A DNA stretch of 9,331 bases. It comes from DASQDN01 sp035630195. Its GTDB lineage: Bacteria > Acidobacteriota > Terriglobia > Bryobacterales > Bryobacteraceae. Each line of letters opens with the position of its first letter. The first letter of the stretch is position 1. The position numbers and the translations under genes were made by a program. Below are positions 5,664 through 9,331 of the stretch, piece after piece. The stretch lies in NCBI GenBank assembly GCA_035630195.1, contig DASQLD010000337.1, positions 1-9,331 on the forward strand. The letters are read 5' to 3'. Under the pieces are notes generated by a model. It saw nothing but the letters and a program-made list of their open reading frames with translations, was not told the DNA's origin and did no database searches.

Positions 5664-7801
5664 TATGCGTTCCTCCCCTGGCCATGCAAAGCTGCCAGGA
5701 CGTTCTTAGGAATCAACGGCACTTGCGGTACTCTCACGCCCGTAGCATTCGCGACAGCGTTTGCAATCGCTGCAATGCCGCCAATCGCGCACGGCTCGCC
5801 GAGCCCGATGATGCCGCGCTTGTCGTTCTCCGGCGTGATGTCCATGTGCACCAGAATCTCGCCGATGTCGGAGATGCCCGCCAGTTTGTAAAACTCCATA
5901 TCGGCGTTCAACACTCGACCGGTTTGCGGGTCCATAACGCGCTCTTCTGTCAGAGCCGCGCACACGCTCATGATGCAAGCGCCCAACACCTGGCTCTCGG
6001 CCGTCTTCGGGTTGACGATGAGACCGCAATCCTGGACCGCCACGAGCCGATTCAACTTGACTCGACCGGTTTCGGTGTCGACCGTCACGTCGGCCATTTG
6101 AACGCCCGCAGCGCCGGCTGTATTCAACCCTTCAGGCTTCTTCGGATCGTTCTCACCCATTTCATTGATCGGAGTGACCCCCAGCTTTTGGCACGCCTGT
6201 TTCCAACTCATGCCTTTGTCGGGATTGCCAATCACACGGATGCGACCATCAATTGCTTCAAGCTGATCGGGCGTCGTATTCAGTGACGGCGCGATCGCCT
6301 CGAAGAGTTTCGTCAAGGCATTGATCGTGGCCTTGCGTGTTGAGGACGAAACACCGCCGACGGTCGTCGAACCGCCGGACGGACCAGAGACAGGGTATTG
6401 GTTGTCGCCGAGTTTCACCTTGATCATGCTCATCGGAAGGCCGAAGCTTTCCGCAGCGATCATGGCGAGGACGGTTCGCGTTCCAACGCCCAGATCCTGC
6501 GTGCCGATCTCGAGTTCAACCGATCCATCCGGATGAATGATGGTTCGAGCTTTGCTGGCGTGTCCTGCTCCGCCCCAACTGTTGATACCTAACCCTAAAC
6601 CGCGACGGATTACTCCCGATCCTTGTCCACGCGGATGCCAATTCTTCTTCCAGTCGATCATCTCCGCGCCCTTCGCGAGTTGGCGCTTGTAGATGTCAGG
6701 ACGGGGAGTGAACTGGAGGTTCTTCTCGAAGAACGTGATCGGATCCATGTTCAGCTTGGCTGCGAGATCCTCGAAGGCCGAGCATGTCAGGAACGAAGCC
6801 TGCGGATGGTTCGGCGCCCGCCATGCGCGAATGGGACCAGTGTTGAGCGACACCGCCGTGTGATTCAGACGGAAGTTCGGAATCTTATTGAACACGTACG
6901 GCAGCGGAGCCATGCCACCGCCGGCAAAACCGCCCGTCGACCAGGACTCGGACTGCCAGGCGGTAATCGTGCCGTCCTTCTTCGCGCCCATCTTGATCTT
7001 GGCGAAGTGCGAGGGCCGCACTCCCGCGATGGTCAATTCACTCGCTCGGTCAAGGAAAACCTTAACCGGCTTACCGCCCGATGCCTTCGACAAGTGAGCG
7101 CTCTCAATGTGCCAGCGATCGGCCGGGAACTTACTGCCGAATCCGCCGCCCATATGCTCCATCTGCACGCGGACGTTGGTCGCCGGTATCTCGAGATTAC
7201 GAGCCAATTCGTTGGCTACAGTCGAGACGGCTTGCGTCGATGGCCAGTAGTTGACCTTATCGCCCTCCCACTGAATCACAGCCCCATGTGGTTCGAGGCA
7301 ACAATGCGTGATGACAGGAATTGCGTACGTGCCTTCGGACGTCACTTCGGCATCTTTGAAGCCGGCCTCGGGGTCGCCTGTGATCTGCTCGCCGGCTGGT
7401 TTCGCGCGAGCGCCCACCTTCGAGAGATCTTCTTCTCTGACGAAGTGCGGCAAAACCTCGTAGTCCACCTTGATCGCTCGAACGGCGTCACGGGCCAGGG
7501 GCTCGCTAGTAGCCGCCACTATGGCAACTTCCGTTCCAGCCCACTGGATCTCTGTGCCGGGTTTCGAAATGACACGAACGCCCGTAACACCCTTCATCTT
7601 TTCCGCGGCGCTGGTATCGATGCTACGCACCTTAGCGTGCGCGTGAGGAGAAGTTAGCAGCACGGCATACAGGAGACCCTGTGGATTTCTGTCCGAGGGA
7701 TACTTCGCGCGGCCGCTGGACTTGTCGAGACCATCGAGGCGGCTAATTCGCTGTCCGATGATCTTACGCTTTTCCGGCTCCGGCCAGGAATAACTAGGCA
7801 T
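5663..7801 (-). CDS. Molybdopterin-binding catalytic subunit of xanthine dehydrogenase-family (PaoC/YagR-like) oxidoreductase
   Basis: It encodes 712 residues, full length for the YagR/PaoC branch. This large subunit binds the Mo cofactor and hydroxylates the substrate, most likely an aldehyde to its acid. The N-terminal a/b hammerhead domain runs from about 14 to 120. Cofactor and catalytic motifs are all present: EPHGA (170-174), MGGGFGSK (217-224), RAWRAPNHPQASF (325-337), GTQDLGVG (433-440) and GLGEP (666-670) with the catalytic base Glu669. The start ATG overlaps the stop of the Fe-S gene (TAATG), with AAGGGGGGA 5 nt upstream; the stop overlaps the FAD-gene start in the same way. Gene order Fe-S, Mo, FAD differs from E. 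coli paoA-paoB-paoC (Fe-S, FAD, Mo). No own signal peptide. The substrate cannot be read from the sequence; xanthine itself is less likely given the branch. Confidence 0.94.
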   Translation of the reverse strand: MPSYSWPEPEKRKIIGQRISRLDGLDKSSGRAKYPSDRNPQGLLYAVLLTSPHAHAKVRSIDTSAAEKMKGVTGVRVISKPGTEIQWAGTEVAIVAATSEPLARDAVRAIKVDYEVLPHFVREEDLSKVGARAKPAGEQITGDPEAGFKDAEVTSEGTYAIPVITHCCLEPHGAVIQWEGDKVNYWPSTQAVSTVANELARNLEIPATNVRVQMEHMGGGFGSKFPADRWHIESAHLSKASGGKPVKVFLDRASELTIAGVRPSHFAKIKMGAKKDGTITAWQSESWSTGGFAGGGMAPLPYVFNKIPNFRLNHTAVSLNTGPIRAWRAPNHPQASFLTCSAFEDLAAKLNMDPITFFEKNLQFTPRPDIYKRQLAKGAEMIDWKKNWHPRGQGSGVIRRGLGLGINSWGGAGHASKARTIIHPDGSVELEIGTQDLGVGTRTVLAMIAAESFGLPMSMIKVKLGDNQYPVSGPSGGSTTVGGVSSSTRKATINALTKLFEAIAPSLNTTPDQLEAIDGRIRVIGNPDKGMSWKQACQKLGVTPINEMGENDPKKPEGLNTAGAAGVQMADVTVDTETGRVKLNRLVAVQDCGLIVNPKTAESQVLGACIMSVCAALTEERVMDPQTGRVLNADMEFYKLAGISDIGEILVHMDITPENDKRGIIGLGEPCAIGGIAAIANAVANATGVRVPQVPLIPKNVLAALHGQGRNA

Positions 7802-8427
7802 TAGCGTCCCCCCTTCAGCTTCGCAGACGCTTCAAGCACAGCCTTACGGATTCCAACGTAGGTTCCGCAACGGCATAGGTTACCGCCGAGTCCTTCCTTC
7901 ACCTGATCGAATGTCGGACTTGGATTCCGATCGAGGAAGGCCTTCGAGGCGACAACAAATCCTGGTGTGCAGTAGCCGCACTGCTGAGCGTCGTTCGCGA
8001 CGAACGCGTTTACGATCGGATGCGGATTGCGACCCTGCGCAATCCCTTCGAGCGTTTCAATCTTTTTGCCTTGCGCGTCAATCGCAAGAACGGTGCAGGA
8101 ATACATGGCCTTGTTGTCGACGATGACAGTGCAGGCTCCGCACGTTCCTCGATCGCATACTCGTTTTGCGGCCGTCAGATCAAGCTGGTCACGCATCACA
8201 TCGAGCAGCGTTCTTCGCGGTTCAACGGTTGTCTTGTAGGGCTTTCCATTAATCTGCAGCGTGATGGCGGTCTCGCCTGAAATCACGTTGGCAGGAGTCT
8301 GTGCCTGGGCCTCGTTCTCGAGTACGCCGGTGGAAAGGGCTCCGCCGCCGACTCCGACGCCCTGCAGGAAACCGCGCCGGGAGAACCCGGAACCTGGCTT
8401 CTTCGCTTCTGGGTCTTTAATGCTCAC
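7801..8427 (-). CDS. Tat-exported [2Fe-2S] subunit of xanthine dehydrogenase-family (PaoA/YagT-like) oxidoreductase
   Basis: It encodes 208 residues from GTG at 8425-8427. The N-terminus carries a twin-arginine signal SRRGFLQG (residues 16-23), a Gly/Ala/Val-rich segment and a possible AQAQ cleavage region (about 39-43), so the folded complex should be exported. The plant-type ferredoxin cluster uses C91, C96, C99 and C111 (CDRGTCGAC...C). The helical second cluster domain uses C150, C153, C185 and C187 (CGYC...CRC). All eight ligands are present, so two [2Fe-2S] clusters are expected to link the Mo site to FAD. The GTG is preferred because AAAGGA (8435-8440) lies 7 nt before it; the in-frame TTG at 8452-8454 would add nine residues but has no ribosome site. 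It is the first gene of the operon, divergent from the aldo/keto reductase. No PaoD/MocA-type maturation chaperone gene is in the window. Confidence 0.93.
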   Translation of the reverse strand: MSIKDPEAKKPGSGFSRRGFLQGVGVGGGALSTGVLENEAQAQTPANVISGETAITLQINGKPYKTTVEPRRTLLDVMRDQLDLTAAKRVCDRGTCGACTVIVDNKAMYSCTVLAIDAQGKKIETLEGIAQGRNPHPIVNAFVANDAQQCGYCTPGFVVASKAFLDRNPSPTFDQVKEGLGGNLCRCGTYVGIRKAVLEASAKLKGGR

Positions 8428-8562
8428 TGGGATGTCCTTTCGTGGGCTGGTCAACTGAAATACTATCGCATTTTGATACGTGAAGGTTACCTTCGCGTGT
8501 TACGTCCTCACAAACTACCGCGACCTGTGATACTTTTTGTAAAAGCCATAGGAGGCGCCTTC
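8428..8562. promoter_or_regulatory. Divergent promoter region between molybdo-hydroxylase operon and aldo/keto reductase
   Basis: These 135 bp must contain both start signals. A central perfect dyad GAAGGT-T-ACCTTC occupies 8482-8494 and extends imperfectly to 8479-8497. Rightward, TTGATA (8473-8478) and TGTTAC (8498-8503) flank the dyad with a 19-bp spacer, a layout like MerR-family promoters. Leftward, TAGTAT (on the complement at about 8459-8464) is a possible -10 but its -35 is poor. AGGAGG at 8550-8555, 7 nt before ATG 8563, is a strong ribosome site for the rightward gene. Confidence 0.5.
8435..8440 (-). promoter_or_regulatory. AAAGGA ribosome binding site fixing the GTG start of the Fe-S subunit
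   Basis: On the leftward strand AAAGGA stands 7 nt before GTG at 8427. The longer TTG start at 8454 lies upstream of this site and has none of its own. Confidence 0.7.
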
Positions 8563-9331
8563 ATGAAGCGACGCGATTTCATCCGAGGCGGCGCGGTGGC
8601 AACCGCGTTCCACAATTTTCCTTATCATTTGTATGCCGGCGCAAAGAAGGAAGCGACGGATCGTGTAAAGCTCGGACCCATGAAAGTCGAGTTGAGCCGG
8701 CTCGCGATGGGCACCGGCACGAACGGGTCGGGGGGCAGTTCGAATCAGACGAAGAAGCTCGGAGTCAGCGGCTTGGCCGATATGTTCCGCGCGGGTTACG
8801 ATAATGGCGTAACGTTCTGGGACTCCGCCGATCAGTATGGATCGCACCCACATCTTCGTGAGGCGTTGAAAAAGACACCGCGTGAGAAGGTGACTATCCT
8901 AAGTAAGACTCATGCCTCCACGGAAGCGGAAATGCGCGCGGATCTCGATCGCTTCCGCAAGGAGCTGAATACCGACTTCATCGACATCGTCCTGCTTCAC
9001 TGCATGCTTGACGGCAAGTGGAACGAGAAAAAAGCCGGCGCTATGAACGTGCTTTCGGAAGCGCGAGAAAAAGGCATTATCAAGACGCACGGCGTTTCCT
9101 GCCATACGCTCGAAGCACTGAAGACAGCCGCCGCGACCGATTGGGTACAGGTGGACTTGGCGCGCTTCAATCCGGCCGGGATCGCGATGGACGCGTCTCC
9201 CGATGTGGTTCGTCCGGTGTTGCAGGAGATGAAAGCCAAGGGCAAGGGCATTATCGGGATGAAGATTCTCGGCGCGGGGCGTCTACGAGATAAGGTGGAC
9301 CAGTCGCTGCAGTTTGCGCTCGCTCAGGAAT
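8563..9331 (+). CDS. Tat-exported aldo/keto reductase (partial, C-terminus beyond window)
   Basis: The first 256 residues are present; no stop occurs before the window ends. MKRRDFIRGG begins a twin-arginine signal (RRDF at residues 3-6), so a periplasmic location is likely, although the hydrophobic part after it is short. The AKR catalytic tetrad is complete: Asp87 and Tyr92 in FWDSADQYG, Lys115 in ILSKTHA, His146 in IVLLHC. The following elements KTHGVSCHTLEAL (174-186) and GIIGMKILGAGRL (229-241) fit the C-terminal half of the TIM barrel. The family reduces carbonyls or oxidises alcohols with NAD(P)H; how a nucleotide cofactor would be supplied outside the cytoplasm is unclear, and many acidobacterial members carry such Tat-like starts. 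AGGAGG 7 nt upstream secures the start. It is divergent from the molybdo-hydroxylase operon with 135 bp between starts, suggesting possible co-regulation. Confidence 0.88.
   Translation, partial: MKRRDFIRGGAVATAFHNFPYHLYAGAKKEATDRVKLGPMKVELSRLAMGTGTNGSGGSSNQTKKLGVSGLADMFRAGYDNGVTFWDSADQYGSHPHLREALKKTPREKVTILSKTHASTEAEMRADLDRFRKELNTDFIDIVLLHCMLDGKWNEKKAGAMNVLSEAREKGIIKTHGVSCHTLEALKTAAATDWVQVDLARFNPAGIAMDASPDVVRPVLQEMKAKGKGIIGMKILGAGRLRDKVDQSLQFALAQE

Noticed and set aside
5684..6286. A 200-codon open frame opposite the 3' part of the molybdopterin subunit
   Set aside because: It is an antisense shadow of a GC-rich coding region; its translation shows no recognisable family.
6623..7657. A 344-codon open frame on the strand opposite the molybdopterin subunit
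   Set aside because: It lies wholly inside a gene with complete family motifs and reads as an Arg/Leu-rich antisense shadow with no domain or ribosome site.
8428..8454. TTG start nine codons upstream for the [2Fe-2S] subunit
   Set aside because: No ribosome binding site precedes it, whereas the GTG at 8427 has AAAGGA at ideal spacing.

Overview
The window most resembles chromosomal DNA of a soil-type Acidobacteriota (Bryobacter/Solibacter-like). This is inferred from the gene families seen (a GWxTD-domain secreted protein, an MPN-like/TonB fusion protein, traces of a CxxCH cytochrome with TPR-like tail, an oxidative-stress or sugar-type Tat aldo/keto reductase), from the moderately GC-rich composition, and from good AGGAGG-type ribosome binding sites. 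No rRNA, tRNA, CRISPR array, intact transposase or phage gene was seen.

Left part (1-2450): the 5' 474 codons of a secreted GWxTD-domain protein run leftward off the window edge. Behind its start lies about 1 kb with no intact gene. The right half of this gap holds a decayed multiheme cytochrome c (three heme motifs, the third damaged, and an in-frame stop). Immediately in front of it is a shorter scrap that looks like the start of a TonB-dependent receptor with a carboxypeptidase-regulatory-like domain.

Middle (2450-4460): a small secreted protein with a secretin-like beta domain is read rightward. It converges, with only 2 bp between stop codons, on a leftward gene for a membrane protein with a degenerate MPN/JAB-like N-terminal domain, one membrane segment, a periplasmic beta domain, a proline-rich linker and a TonB-like C-terminus. 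A strong 9-bp stem-loop separates this gene from the operon upstream of it.

Right part (4465-8427, leftward): a compact four-gene operon, transcribed in the order [2Fe-2S] subunit (Tat signal), molybdopterin subunit, FAD subunit, small Cys-rich protein. The first three overlap by TAATG junctions and the fourth starts 2 nt after the third stops. Together they encode a periplasmic xanthine-dehydrogenase-family molybdo-hydroxylase of the PaoABC/YagTSR aldehyde oxidase type. Electrons would pass from the Mo site through two [2Fe-2S] clusters to FAD. The FAD subunit lacks most of the cysteines expected for the extra [4Fe-4S] cluster of E. coli PaoB.

Far right (8428-9331): a 135-bp divergent intergenic region carries a 13-bp perfect dyad, followed by a rightward, Tat-exported aldo/keto reductase with a complete catalytic tetrad, cut by the window end. 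The divergent pairing of an exported aldehyde oxidase and an exported aldo/keto reductase suggests related carbonyl chemistry under shared control, but this is inference. I see no clear defence or other wholly new system. The most unusual items are the MPN-like/TonB fusion, the small coupled Cys-rich protein and the fossil cytochrome.
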